From positions 62,001 through 126,000 of the forward strand of contig JAWKSZ010000014.1 in NCBI GenBank assembly GCA_041402045.1: a stretch of DNA of 64,000 nt, in the 5' to 3' direction. The position numbers and the translations under genes were made by a program. Source of the stretch: JAGQRJ01 sp041402045. GTDB taxonomy: Bacteria; Planctomycetota; J058. Each line of letters begins with the position of its first letter. Positions within the stretch are counted from its first letter, which is position 1. Below the pieces are notes generated by a model. It saw nothing but the letters and a program-made list of their open reading frames with translations, did not search any database and had not been told where the DNA came from. This document shows positions 34,226 to 43,111 of this stretch, one piece after another.

Positions 34226-34948
34226 ATGAACATGCTTCTCCGTTCGGCGCTCGTCGCCACCACCTTTGGCCTCTTCGCCGGCTGCGGAATGCTCGGCGGC
34301 GGCAGCACCGACAACGGCGGCGACAACAACGGCGGCGGTGGCGGTGGCTCCGACACCTCGCAGATGATGCTCGACAGCGCCAAGGGTCAGCCGACCCAGT
34401 ACATCATGCAGCTGCCCCCGAACCCCAAGGTCGGGATGTGGTGGGAGCACACCGCCTCGGGCACCTCCATGAAGTACGCGATCACCAAGGCTCAGGACGA
34501 CAAGCTCGTCGTCGAGCAGGAGCAGGACTTCGGCGGCACCATGCTCGTCAACGCCTGGCTGGTCGACCCCTCCGTGGACACCATGGCCATGCCCGCCGAG
34601 GGCGAGAAGATGCCGGCCAACGTCACCAAGGCGTGGGTTGGGATCAAGGGCAAGGAGGCCCACGAGCGCAAGGTCATGGACGCTCCCGTCTACAAGAAGA
34701 CCGAGGGCGGCCAGGAGGTCGACTACACCGAGGGTGACGAGCAGGTCAAGATGGCCGGCAAGACCTGGGACGCGCACTGGGTCGAGAGCGGCGAGTCCAA
34801 GACCTGGACCGTCAAGGGCACCAGCTTCCTGCTGAAGTCGATGTACCAGGGCAAGGTCTCCATGGAGCTCAAGGCCGTGGGCGGCGACGCCGAGACCATG
34901 CTCAAGTGGGACGGTGGCAAGGAGGAGATGAAGGAGGAGGGTAAGTAA
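34226..34948 (+). CDS. Lipoprotein with Gly/Asn-rich linker
   Basis: A 240-residue protein. The lipobox is clear (LVATTFGLFAGC, Cys at about residue 19), followed by a flexible GGGSTDNGGDNNGGGGGG linker and a 190-residue Lys/Glu/Asp-rich domain with WWEHTASGTSMKYAITK and TWDAHWVESGESKTWTVKG. A GAGGA site 6 bases upstream favours the ATG at 34226 over the one at 34214. Codon use is less extreme in G+C (many AAG, AAC) than in its neighbours, as often seen in abundant surface proteins. A terminator follows. Function unknown; probably an abundant envelope lipoprotein. Confidence 0.8.
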   Translation: MNMLLRSALVATTFGLFAGCGMLGGGSTDNGGDNNGGGGGGSDTSQMMLDSAKGQPTQYIMQLPPNPKVGMWWEHTASGTSMKYAITKAQDDKLVVEQEQDFGGTMLVNAWLVDPSVDTMAMPAEGEKMPANVTKAWVGIKGKEAHERKVMDAPVYKKTEGGQEVDYTEGDEQVKMAGKTWDAHWVESGESKTWTVKGTSFLLKSMYQGKVSMELKAVGGDAETMLKWDGGKEEMKEEGK

Positions 34949-34987
34949 GCACCCGCTTACCGACTCTCTAGACTTCGTCTTCAGTCG

Positions 34988-35016
34988 CGCGAGCCGGGCC
35001 TTTGAGCCCGGCTCGT
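34988..35016 (+). terminator. Intrinsic terminator after the lipoprotein gene
   Basis: GAGCCGGGC (34991-34999) pairs perfectly with GCCCGGCTC (35006-35014) around CTTTGA. The stem can extend with a bulge through flanking GCGC/GCG. No strong T run follows. The rest of 34949-35210 shows no gene, only two GGGGCGGGG(C/T)TT(G/A)TCCC repeats. Confidence 0.65.
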
Positions 35017-35210
35017 CGCGTGTACGGGCTGGGCGCGAGGCTCGCCCCCGAGGCCTCGGGTTGGCGGAGCTCTCGAGTCCTGCGCGTGGCCCATGAATCG
35101 CCGGATCGCTTTGAAGTGGGTTAGGGGCGGGGTTTATCCCACATGTGTTCGGCATGGCCCCCGCCCGCGGGCGTCGGCCCGCTTCCGTAAAGGGTAGGGG
35201 CGGGGCTTGT

Positions 35211-36766
35211 CCCAATGCCAGATGATGAACGCCCCAAGTCCATTCCTCATGCGGCGTTCCGGTGTTTCTTGGCTGGATATCGAGCGCCACCTGGTCTTAC
35301 TGCACGCGGGTATGAGCGAGGAGGCCGTCGGGTGATCTGATAGCCGCTGAACGAGGGGACCACTTGGCTCCAGGGTTCCCGACCCCAATGAGCTCTCTTG
35401 AGCCTTTGTAGCGATTTCGCGTACCCCAACCTCGTGGGTTCTTGCTTCAGTTCGCGTGCGACCGCGCTGATCCGGTCTCTGATCAGGTTGTATGCCGTGA
35501 GTGTCGCGTAGACCTCCTGCAATACGCGGCGCGGCTTCTTGCTGCGAAAATGGACCTTCCTGCGAGTGAGCGTGCTCTTGATCTCTCGGAACACGAACTC
35601 GATCTCCCAGCGCTTGAGGTAGAGCTCGGCGATTTGATCGGCAGGAAACTCCTTCGGGTCGACGAGGTTCGTTAGGAGGAAGAGGTGCCGTGGCGTTCGG
35701 CGCCTCTTGCCGCTGCCTTGTGGCTTCACGTTCGTGGCCCGTTGGCGCTTCCGCTTGGCCTTCGTCTTGGACCTCTTGCAGCGCTTCTTGGGGAACGTGT
35801 ATCGAATCTCGCGGAGGGACGAGAGCGGCTTTGCGCCCTTCTTTGGCTTGAACGACTTTGGCACCGGGTAGGTGACGAGATAGTCGCCGTCCGGTTGAAG
35901 CACCTTGGTGCGAACCAGCTTGATCGTGCAGCCTCCCTTGGGCATTCGCACGACGAACTTACGGTCCGCCTGCACGAAGGTGCGGAGCAAGTCGAACCCG
36001 CAGAAGCCGCGATCCATAAGCGTGAGCACGTCTTGATCCAGCTCCCCGACCAGTCCCTTCAACAGGGAGACCTCGCCGTTGCCAGCGCCGGCGTACGGCG
36101 CCAGCGTTGCGGCCACGATCTTGTGGGTGTTCACGTCAGCGATCGCGAGACAGCGCAGCACCGGAAAGGTCCCTGTTTCGACCCGTTCGGTTTGCCAAAT
36201 GCGGCCTCATTGGCTGCCGTATCGGGAGCCCGAAGGTAGTGCCGTCCGCGGCAACCACGAAACCCCTTCCAGCGGGGATCCCCCGGCGACTGAACCTGCT
36301 TGGCGTGGCTTCGGAAGAGTTCACGACTGACTTCCCAGGACAAGCGATCTCTTGCAGCCGTGATAGACGACGCCTGAGGAGGCTTCCCACGCCAGAACGT
36401 GGGTACGCCGACGAGCGCGACGAGAGCCTCCAGAACACTCTCGACGCTCTCCTCAGGCGACAAGGCCATGGTGACGGTCAATTGCGCGGTCAGCTTGAAC
36501 GGCAGCTTCCCGCCGAAGCGATCACGTTTCCCGAAGGCGGTAAGAACGTGATCTAGCAACTCCTCAGGGGGCAGTAGGCAAAGGATCTGGGCAGCCACGA
36601 GCGCTCCTGCCTGACAGACACGAGCGCTAAACTTCTCGCGGTCCGATACCTCAGGCGTTCTTTGGTTGTTGTGGTGACTCCAGATTGCCTAAGGGGTCGG
36701 ACCGTCCTCCTTCCGGACCGCAACTCTCATCCGCTCAGCGACTTCCGTGGCTCGTCGCCTGGCATT
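35211..36766. mobile_element. IS4-family insertion element in a palindromic repeat, with 9-bp target duplication
   Basis: The element is about 1.56 kb. Its ends are inverted: AATGCCAG near the left end (35214) and CTGGCATT at the right end (36759-36766), and CCCAATGCCAG/CTGGCATTGGG is perfect if flanking G/C bases are counted. GGGGCTTGT is present on both sides (35202-35210 and 36767-36775), a 9-bp target duplication. Removing the element and one copy rebuilds GTAGGGGCGGGGCTTGTCCC followed by CGCCCGGGT, which equals, inverted, the intact palindrome at 36876-36904. Element size and duplication length fit the IS4 family. The exact end is uncertain by three bases because of the shared G run. Confidence 0.85.
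35247..36598 (-). pseudogene. IS4-family transposase, broken by frameshifts
   Basis: The N-terminal IS4 domain starts at 36598 (LLPPEELLDHVLTAFGKRDR, MALSPEESVESVLEALVALV). The DDE core is spread over three frames: VVAADGTTFGLP holds the first Asp, APDTAANEAAFGKPNGSKQG comes next in another frame, and VLRCLAIADVNTHKIV opens the third segment. That last segment keeps the second Asp (LTLMDRGFCGFDLL) and the YREK signature YLKRWEIEFVFREIK. Three single-base shifts, near 36265, 36225 and 36165, are needed to join them. The longest intact piece is 35247-36161 (304 residues). As it stands no full transposase can be made, so the element is likely non-autonomous, unless these are assembly indels. Confidence 0.88.
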
Positions 36767-36904
36767 GGGGCTTGTCCCCGCCCGGGTGTGTGCGTCCCAC
36801 GAGCCTCCGTGGCGGCGGAGCTCTGAGCAGGCGCCGCGGGTAGGCCCCTCCACTCCGAAGGGTGGAGGGACACTACCCGGGCGGGGACAAGCCCCGCCCC
36901 TACG
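36767..36904. repeat. Inverted pair of a GGGGCGGGGCTTGTCCCC palindromic repeat
   Basis: A 29-bp palindrome-like repeat is intact and inverted at 36876-36904 (CGGGCGGGGACAAGCCCCGC core). Its partner at 36767-36787 is the half left on the right side of the IS insertion; the other half is at 35194-35210. A more diverged copy lies at 35121-35141. The segment between the pair has no gene I can support. The gene-free stretch from 36599 to 37127 holds the IS end, this pair and nothing else recognisable. Confidence 0.75.
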
Positions 36905-37127
36905 TTGTGTGAGGGCAACGCCTCCGCAGAAGTGCTCCGCGCTGGCCATTGCGCCACGCGCCTGGCGCACGCTGCGTGCCGAACACCCCTGGGATCACCC
37001 CTCCCCACGTCGCAGCCGGGCGTTCGGGGCGCGCGTCGTCAAGCTTCGTCAAGCCGTCTGAGGAGCTAAGGACAACGCGTGACCGGGGTTGAGGGGCGTG
37101 TTAGCCTCTGCGCTTCGCTGAGGTCGC

Positions 37128-38252
37128 ATGAACGCCGAGACCCCTGAAACCCCTGAGCCGTCGGGCGTCGAGCCCGCCTCCGAGGGTCCGACGCCGCCGC
37201 GTCGGCCCCAGCCCGATCCCCGCTACGGACCGCCTCCGCGCCCGAGCTATCCGCCGCGTCCCCGGCGCTCGCTGCTGTGGGTGTGGCTCTTGGTCGGGCT
37301 CCTGGCCCTGGGCTGCGGCGGCTGCTTCCTGTTCATGCTCATGGCCGCCGCCGCCGGCGGCGGGCAGGCGGGCGGGCGCCTGCACGAGAAGGCGCTGAAC
37401 GAGGGTCAGGGCGACACCCTGGTGCTGATCGAGATCAACGGGGTGATCCAGCAAACGGTGACCTCGGGCGGGCTGTTCAGCGCGAGCTCGACGGACATGG
37501 TCGAGGGGATCCAGCGCCAGCTCGACCAGGCCGCCGACGACGCCAAGGTCAAGGGCGTGCTGCTCGCGATCGACAGCCCCGGCGGGACCGTGACCGCCAG
37601 CGACCGGATCTGGCGCGCCGTCGAGCGCTTCAAGGCCGACACTGGCAAGAAGGTCGTGATCCACATGGGCGCCCTGTGCGCGTCCGGCGGCTACTACATT
37701 GCCGCCTCCGGGGACAAGATCCTGTGCGAGCCGACCACGATCACCGGCAGCATTGGCGTGATCCTGGGCGGGCTGAACTTCCACGGGCTGCTCGAGGAGC
37801 ACGGCGTCAAGGACGTCTCGATCACCTCGGGCCCGAACAAGGCGCTCCTGAGCTCGACCGGCGAGGTCCAGGCCAGCCACCTCGAGATCCTGCAGGAGAC
37901 GGTGGACGACGCCTACGCGCGCTTCACCCAGATCGTGGCCGACGGCCGCGGGCTCGCGGTCGAGGACGTGCGCGGCTTCGCCGACGGGCGGATCTACACC
38001 CCGGACCGCGCCAAGGAGCTGGGGCTCGTGGACCAGATCGGCTACCGCGAGGACGCGGTCGCGCTCCTGGCCAGCCTGAGCGGGGTCACCGACCCCAAGC
38101 TCGTGAGCTACAAGGGCCCCCCGACCCTGGCCGACGTGCTCTCCGGCAACGCCGAGAGCGACGTGGTCCCCGCTCAGCGCCAGGGGCTCGTGCCCCTGCT
38201 GTCCGAGGCCCGCGTCGGGCCCCGGCTGTGGGCGATCTGGCGTCCCCAATGA
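37128..38252 (+). CDS. sppA: Signal peptide peptidase SppA-type membrane serine protease
   Basis: A 374-residue protein. Residues 1-48 are a Pro-rich cytoplasmic tail, followed by one transmembrane helix (LLWVWLLVGLLALGCGGCFL). The S49 protease domain has VLLAIDSPGGTVTASDRIWR, the nucleophile Ser in GALCASGGYYIAASGD and the general base Lys in SGPNKALLSSTGEVQ, giving the SppA Ser-Lys dyad. ITGSIGVILGGLNFHGLLEE is also typical. Its length is that of the short, single-domain SppA. It degrades leftover signal peptides and can cut membrane-embedded fragments. It stands alone; the carboxyl neighbour starts 49 bases on. Confidence 0.92.
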   Translation: MNAETPETPEPSGVEPASEGPTPPRRPQPDPRYGPPPRPSYPPRPRRSLLWVWLLVGLLALGCGGCFLFMLMAAAAGGGQAGGRLHEKALNEGQGDTLVLIEINGVIQQTVTSGGLFSASSTDMVEGIQRQLDQAADDAKVKGVLLAIDSPGGTVTASDRIWRAVERFKADTGKKVVIHMGALCASGGYYIAASGDKILCEPTTITGSIGVILGGLNFHGLLEEHGVKDVSITSGPNKALLSSTGEVQASHLEILQETVDDAYARFTQIVADGRGLAVEDVRGFADGRIYTPDRAKELGLVDQIGYREDAVALLASLSGVTDPKLVSYKGPPTLADVLSGNAESDVVPAQRQGLVPLLSEARVGPRLWAIWRPQ

Positions 38253-38301
38253 GCCGGCCCCTCGACCCCCCTCACCCCCTGGCATAGAAGGCGTCTCGAA
38301 C

Positions 38302-40137
38302 GTGAGCAAGCCCACCTACGTGCTCGGTGTCAGCGCGTACTACCACGACAGCGCGGCCGCCCTGCTGCGCGACGGCGAGATCCTCGCCGCCGCGCAGGAG
38401 GAGCGCTTCACCCGCAAGAAGCACGACGCGCGCTTCCCGCGCAACGCCGTCGACTACTGCCTGCGCGAGGCCGGGATCACGCCCAAGGAGCTGGGCGCGG
38501 TCGCGTTCTACGACAAGCCGATCCTCAAGTTCGAGCGGATCCTGCAGACCTACCTCGGGGTCGCGCCCAAGGGGATCGGGCAGTTCGTGAAGGCCATGCC
38601 GGTGTGGCTGCGCGAGAAGCTCGACACGGGCTCCATGATCAAGAAGGAGTTCCCCGGCTACACGCGCAAGATCCTGTTCGGCGAGCACCACGAGTCCCAC
38701 GCCGCGTCGGCGTTCTACCCCTCGCCCTACGACGAGGCGGCGGTGCTCACGATCGACGGCGTGGGCGAGTGGGCGACCACGACCTACGGCGTGGGCGAGG
38801 GCAACGAGCTCAAGCTGCTCGGCTCGATCGACTTCCCGCACTCGATCGGCATGCTCTACAGCGCCTTCACCTACTACACCGGGTTCAAGGTCAACTCCGG
38901 CGAGTACAAGGTCATGGGCCTCGCGCCCTACGGCGAGCCGAAGTACGTGGACGCGATCCTCGAGCACGTCTGCGAGCTGCGCGAGGACGGGTCGTTCCAG
39001 CTCAAGATGGAGCACTTCGACTTCCTGCACGGACTGCGCATGACCTCCAAGCGCTTCGACCAGGTGTTCGGCGGGCCGCCGCGCACCCCCGAGGCCACGC
39101 TCACCCAGCGCGAAATGGACCTCGCGGCGTCGGTGCAGGTCGTGACCGAAATGGCCATGAGCCGCATGGCGAAGTTCGTGCGCGAGAAGACCGGCAAGAA
39201 GAACCTGTGCCTCGCCGGCGGCGTGGCGCTGAACTGCGTCTCCAACGGGAAGCTCCTGCGCGAGAAGGTCTTCGACGACATTTGGATCCAGCCCGCGGCG
39301 GGCGACGCCGGCGGGGCCCTGGGCGTGGCCCTCGCGGTGTGGCACGGCTACCTCAAGCAGCCGCGCAAGGTCCCCGGCGACGGGACCGACCTGCAGAAGG
39401 GGAGCTACCTCGGGCCGCGCCCCGACGTGGAGCTGGCCAAGGCCTACTTCGCGAAGATGAACGCGCCCTACCGCGAGGTGACCCCCGAGGAGCTGCCCGG
39501 CGAGGTGGCCAAGATCCTGGCCTCCGAGAACGTGGTCGGGCTGTGCCAGGGCCGCATGGAGTTCGGGCCGCGGGCGCTGGGCGGGCGCTCGATCATGGGC
39601 GACGCGCGCTCGCAGAGCATGCAGAAGACCATGAACCTCAAGATCAAGTATCGCGAGTCGTTCCGCCCCTTCGCGCCCTCGGTGCTCTCGGAGGACGTGA
39701 ACGAGTGGTTCGAGCAGGAGGGCCCCTCGCCCTACATGCTGCTCGTGGCCGACGTGCGCGATCAGCACCGGATCCCCATGACCGAGGAGCAGAAGAAGCT
39801 GTTCGGGATCGAGAAGCTCAACGTGCCGCGCTCGTCGATCCCGGCGGTGACCCACGTCGACTACTCGGCGCGGATCCAGACGGTGCACAAGGACACGAAC
39901 CCCACCTACCACGCGATCATTAGCGCGTTCAAGGAGCTCACCGGCTGCCCGGTGATCGTGAACACCTCCTTCAACGTGCGCGGTGAGCCGATCGTGGCCA
40001 CCGCCGAGGACTCCTATCGCTGCTTCATGCGCACCGAAATGGACTACCTCGTGGTCGAGAACCTGATCCTGGACAAGAAAGCCCAGCCCGAGTTCAAGGA
40101 CGAGGGCAACTGGCGCGACGAATTCGAGTTGGACTAA
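38302..40137 (+). CDS. NodU/CmcH-family carbamoyltransferase
   Basis: A 611-residue enzyme. The N-terminal Kae1-like ATPase fold has VLGVSAYYHDSAAALLRDGE, EHHESHAASAFYPSPYDEAA (metal-binding His pair) and VLTIDGVGEWATT. The C-terminal carbamoyltransferase domain has CQGRMEFGPRALGGRSIMGD, KYRESFRPFAPSVLSE and CPVIVNTSFNVRGEPIV. It uses carbamoyl phosphate and ATP to carbamoylate a hydroxyl group, typically on a sugar or secondary metabolite. The start is GTG. Its stop shares one base with the next gene (TAATG), which encodes an SxtJ-like membrane partner, a pairing common in envelope glycan clusters. Acceptor unknown. Confidence 0.95.
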   Translation: MSKPTYVLGVSAYYHDSAAALLRDGEILAAAQEERFTRKKHDARFPRNAVDYCLREAGITPKELGAVAFYDKPILKFERILQTYLGVAPKGIGQFVKAMPVWLREKLDTGSMIKKEFPGYTRKILFGEHHESHAASAFYPSPYDEAAVLTIDGVGEWATTTYGVGEGNELKLLGSIDFPHSIGMLYSAFTYYTGFKVNSGEYKVMGLAPYGEPKYVDAILEHVCELREDGSFQLKMEHFDFLHGLRMTSKRFDQVFGGPPRTPEATLTQREMDLAASVQVVTEMAMSRMAKFVREKTGKKNLCLAGGVALNCVSNGKLLREKVFDDIWIQPAAGDAGGALGVALAVWHGYLKQPRKVPGDGTDLQKGSYLGPRPDVELAKAYFAKMNAPYREVTPEELPGEVAKILASENVVGLCQGRMEFGPRALGGRSIMGDARSQSMQKTMNLKIKYRESFRPFAPSVLSEDVNEWFEQEGPSPYMLLVADVRDQHRIPMTEEQKKLFGIEKLNVPRSSIPAVTHVDYSARIQTVHKDTNPTYHAIISAFKELTGCPVIVNTSFNVRGEPIVATAEDSYRCFMRTEMDYLVVENLILDKKAQPEFKDEGNWRDEFELD

Positions 40138-41102
40138 TGAGCACCGCCGAGCAAGACACGGCCGCCGCGGAGGCGACCTCTCCCTACGTCCCCGGCTCGG
40201 GGCTGCCCGGGACCCCCAACACGGTCACCGGGGCCGCGCAGCACAAGGACCTCTACCGCGTGCCCAAGGACCCCAAGGCCAAGCGCAAGGCCGACGCCGG
40301 CCAGGCGCGGGTCCTGGGCCTGGGGTTCATGGTGTTCTTCAGCGGGATCCTGGGCGGGATCAGCCTGTGGCTGAACGGCGCGCTCTACCCCCACGCCACC
40401 GGCTGGAACGGGCTGGAGCAGCCCGTCGAGAGCGCGCTCTACCCCGAGCAGGACGCCGACGGCGAGGCGATCGTCGAGGACCAGCCCGCGCGGCTGGGCC
40501 CGGCCTCGAGCTTCCTGCTCGAGTGGAGCGACGGCGAGCGCACCGCGGTCGAGGTCGTGCAGCAGGAGCCGGCCGAGGGGCAGGAGGCGCGGGAGCCCAA
40601 GGAGGGCGAGACCTGGGTCCACGTCGCGGTGAACGCGCACTGGGCGGGCTCGCTGGTGGCGCCGACGCGCCAGGGCGCGACCCCCAAGGCGGTGGTCCTC
40701 GCCTCCACGATCCAGCGGGACCTGCCCGGCGAGGTCGCGGACGCGGGCCAGGTGCGCCCGGGCACGCGCTACGCCTGGGAGGAGGCCAAGCTCTTGCGCC
40801 TGGTGCCCACGCGCTACGTGATCTTCTTCGGCCTGGGCATGGGGCTCCTGGGCCTGCTCGTCCCGGTCGTGCTCGTGCCGTTCTATATCGTGTGGATGAA
40901 GTACGTCACGGCGCCCCTGGGCTTCGTGAACACGCGGCTGATCCTGGGCGTGGTGTTCTTCCTGGTGCTGACCCCCATGGCGCTCCTGGTCAAGATCTTC
41001 GGCAAGGACCGCCTGCGGCGGGTCGCCCTGCCCAAGGGCGAGAGCTACTGGGTGCCCCGCGAGCAGCAGCGCGATCACAAGCACTTCGAGAAGGGCTTCT
41101 AG
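40137..41102 (+). CDS. SxtJ-like membrane protein with an extra soluble domain
   Basis: A 321-residue protein. The last 110 residues match the small SxtJ family that follows NodU-type carbamoyltransferases: two membrane helices, VTAPLGFVNTRLILGVVFFL, TPMALLVKIFGKDRLRR, and the ending SYWVPREQQRDHKHFEKGF. Ahead of this is an unusual addition: a 55-residue cytoplasmic segment, a helix (VLGLGFMVFFSGILGGISLW), and a 140-residue domain outside the membrane with VHVAVNAHWAGSLVAPTRQG. Usual SxtJ proteins are about 130 residues. The extra domain may recognise the glycan to be modified; that is inference. Translationally coupled to the carbamoyltransferase. Confidence 0.8.
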   Translation: MSTAEQDTAAAEATSPYVPGSGLPGTPNTVTGAAQHKDLYRVPKDPKAKRKADAGQARVLGLGFMVFFSGILGGISLWLNGALYPHATGWNGLEQPVESALYPEQDADGEAIVEDQPARLGPASSFLLEWSDGERTAVEVVQQEPAEGQEAREPKEGETWVHVAVNAHWAGSLVAPTRQGATPKAVVLASTIQRDLPGEVADAGQVRPGTRYAWEEAKLLRLVPTRYVIFFGLGMGLLGLLVPVVLVPFYIVWMKYVTAPLGFVNTRLILGVVFFLVLTPMALLVKIFGKDRLRRVALPKGESYWVPREQQRDHKHFEKGF

Positions 41103-41132
41103 CGGGTCCTCGACGAAGAACAGGTGGGTGAC

Positions 41133-41999
41133 ATGAAGGGCATTATCTTGGCGGGGGGCTCCGGCACCCGGCTGCACCCGTTGACGCTGGCCGTCAGCAA
41201 GCAGCTCATGCCGATCTACGACAAGCCCATGATCTATTACCCCCTGTCGGTGCTCATGCTGGCGGGGATCCGCGAGGTGCTCGTGATCAGCACCCCCACC
41301 GACCTGCCGCGCTTCCGCGACCTCTTGGGCGACGGCTCGCAGTGGGGCATGGACTTCTCCTACAAGGTGCAGCCGAGCCCCGACGGGCTGGCCCAGGCCT
41401 TCGTGCTCGGCGCGGACTTCGTGGGCGACGGCCCCTCGTGCCTCGTGCTCGGCGACAACGTGTTCTACGGCCACGGGCTGGGGGGGACCCTCAAGCAGGC
41501 GGCGGCCCTCGAGCAGGGCGCGCTGGTGTTCGCCTACCCGGTGCACGACCCCGCGCGCTACGGCGTGGTCGAGTTCGACGACACGGGCAAGGTGCTCTCG
41601 CTGGAGGAGAAGCCCCAGAAGCCCAAGAGCCGCTACGCGGTCCCCGGGCTCTACTTCTACGACGCCGAGGTGGTCGAGATCGCCAAGGCGCTGAAGCCGT
41701 CGGCCCGCGGCGAGTACGAGATCACCGACGTCAACCGGCACTACCTCGAGCGCGGCGCGCTGAACGTGCTGACCCTCGGCCGCGGCACCGCCTGGCTCGA
41801 CACCGGGACCCACGACAGCCTGCTCGAGGCCTCGAGCTTCGTGGCCGCGATCCAGAAGCGCCAAGGGCTGCTGATCAGCTGCCCCGAGGAGATCGCCTGG
41901 CGCAACCGCTGGATCACCGACGCCGAGCTCGAGGAGCAGGGCCAGGCCCTGGCCAAGAACGAGTACGGCCGGCACCTGCTGCGCCTGCTCCAGGGCTGA
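41133..41999 (+). CDS. rmlA: Glucose-1-phosphate thymidylyltransferase
   Basis: A 288-residue enzyme that makes dTDP-glucose from dTTP and glucose-1-phosphate, the first step to dTDP-rhamnose and other dTDP sugars. The nucleotide-binding loop ILAGGSGTRLHPLTLAVSKQ, the PIYDKPMIYYPLSVLMLAGI block, VLGDNVFYGHGL and EEKPQKPKSRYAVPGLYFYD are all family signatures, and length is normal. The Met at 41133 before KGIILAGG matches homologues, though an upstream in-frame start exists at 41124. No rmlB, C or D gene is adjacent, so the rest of the pathway must be elsewhere. Confidence 0.96.
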   Translation: MKGIILAGGSGTRLHPLTLAVSKQLMPIYDKPMIYYPLSVLMLAGIREVLVISTPTDLPRFRDLLGDGSQWGMDFSYKVQPSPDGLAQAFVLGADFVGDGPSCLVLGDNVFYGHGLGGTLKQAAALEQGALVFAYPVHDPARYGVVEFDDTGKVLSLEEKPQKPKSRYAVPGLYFYDAEVVEIAKALKPSARGEYEITDVNRHYLERGALNVLTLGRGTAWLDTGTHDSLLEASSFVAAIQKRQGLLISCPEEIAWRNRWITDAELEEQGQALAKNEYGRHLLRLLQG

Positions 42000-42018
42000 G
42001 CCCCCGCGGTCGAGCCGC

Positions 42019-43065
42019 ATGTTCCTGCCCGTCGGAGACGCCCCGAACCCGCGCGAGACGCCGTGGGTGACCTACGGGTTGATCGCGCTGAACGTGGCCG
42101 TGTTCCTCCTGCTCTGGCCCACGACCCGCGAGCGCCCGCGGCCCCATGACCCGCGGGTCGCCCGCTACTACCGGACCCTGGTCGAGGTCTACGGCGAGCC
42201 CACCGCGCAGGCCGCGGTGCGGGACCTGAGCGAATACGACCTGCTCGTGTTCGAGCACGGGTTCAAGCCGCGGGACCCCGAGCTGCGCGACCTGTTCAGC
42301 TCGCTGTTCCTGCACGGAGGGCTCCTGCACCTCGTGGGGAACCTGCTGTTCCTCTGGATCTTCGGCAACAACGTCGAGGTCCGCGCGGGACCTGGGCTGT
42401 ATCTGTTCGGCTACCTGGCGACCGGCGCCCTGGCCGGCCTCGGCGACGCCTGCCTGCGCTGGGGCTCGCCGCTCCCGGCCGTCGGGGCCTCGGGGGCGAT
42501 CAGCGGCGTGCTCGGCGCCTACTACCTCCTGTTCCCGGGCAACGTGGTCCGGGTCGCGGTGTTCCTGTTCCCGTTCCTGCTCGACGTGTGGGAGCTGCGC
42601 GCGCGGGTCGTGCTCGGCTTCTACGTGATCGTGCAGAACCTGCTCCCGGCGCTGATCACGACCGGAGAGGGCGGCGTGTCCTACGGCGCGCACCTGGGCG
42701 GGTTCGTGGCCGGCGTCGCCGGGGCCTGGCTCCTGCGCGGGGCGGCGCCCGGGCCCGGAGACGCGGTCGACCTCAGCGCGCTCGCGCCGCTCGAGGTCGC
42801 GCGCCGCGCCGACGCGCTGGCGCACCCGCTGGACGCGGTCCGACTCTGGCAGCGCTACCTGCAGGCGGCGGGGCCCGCCCGCGAAGGGGACGCGCTCTTG
42901 GGCCTGGGCTACGCCCTCGCCCGCGCCGGGCGCCCGATCGAGGCCTACCAGCACGCCTACGCCGCCTGGACTCGCGCGACGCGCCACGCGAGCCGCGAGC
43001 GCGCGGCCGCGCTCATGCGCGCGCTGCAGGCGCAGGTGCAGGTGCCTCGGCGCTACGTGCGCTGA
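42019..43065 (+). CDS. Rhomboid-family intramembrane serine protease
   Basis: A 348-residue protein with seven predicted transmembrane helices in residues 18-240. Catalytic Ser is in AVGASGAISGVLGAYYLLFP near residue 157, and the His is in SYGAHLGGFVAGVAGAWLL near residue 225. The conserved HGGLLHLVGNLLFLWIFGNN (HxxxN) precedes them. A 65-residue loop between helices 1 and 2 and a 100-residue TPR-like C-terminus (LGLGYALARAGRPIEAYQHA) are additions. Rhomboids cut single-span membrane proteins; the window also encodes several possible substrates. Starts 19 bases after rmlA. Confidence 0.93.
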   Translation: MFLPVGDAPNPRETPWVTYGLIALNVAVFLLLWPTTRERPRPHDPRVARYYRTLVEVYGEPTAQAAVRDLSEYDLLVFEHGFKPRDPELRDLFSSLFLHGGLLHLVGNLLFLWIFGNNVEVRAGPGLYLFGYLATGALAGLGDACLRWGSPLPAVGASGAISGVLGAYYLLFPGNVVRVAVFLFPFLLDVWELRARVVLGFYVIVQNLLPALITTGEGGVSYGAHLGGFVAGVAGAWLLRGAAPGPGDAVDLSALAPLEVARRADALAHPLDAVRLWQRYLQAAGPAREGDALLGLGYALARAGRPIEAYQHAYAAWTRATRHASRERAAALMRALQAQVQVPRRYVR

Positions 43066-43111
43066 GGTCGCCGCGGTCGCGTCCCTGGCGTCGATCTGGC
43101 AGGGTGGGCGC

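Noticed and set aside
35442..36239. Rightward frames across the insertion element
   Set aside because: They are antisense shadows of the transposase, whose DDE and YREK motifs are on the other strand.
36689..37061. Small frames between the insertion element and sppA
   Set aside because: They overlap palindromic repeats on both strands and have no ribosome site or recognisable residues.
38302..41999. Secondary-metabolite cluster (carbamoyltransferase plus rmlA)
   Set aside because: No scaffold-forming enzymes, no other dTDP-sugar genes, and neighbours are proteases; an envelope-glycan role is simpler.
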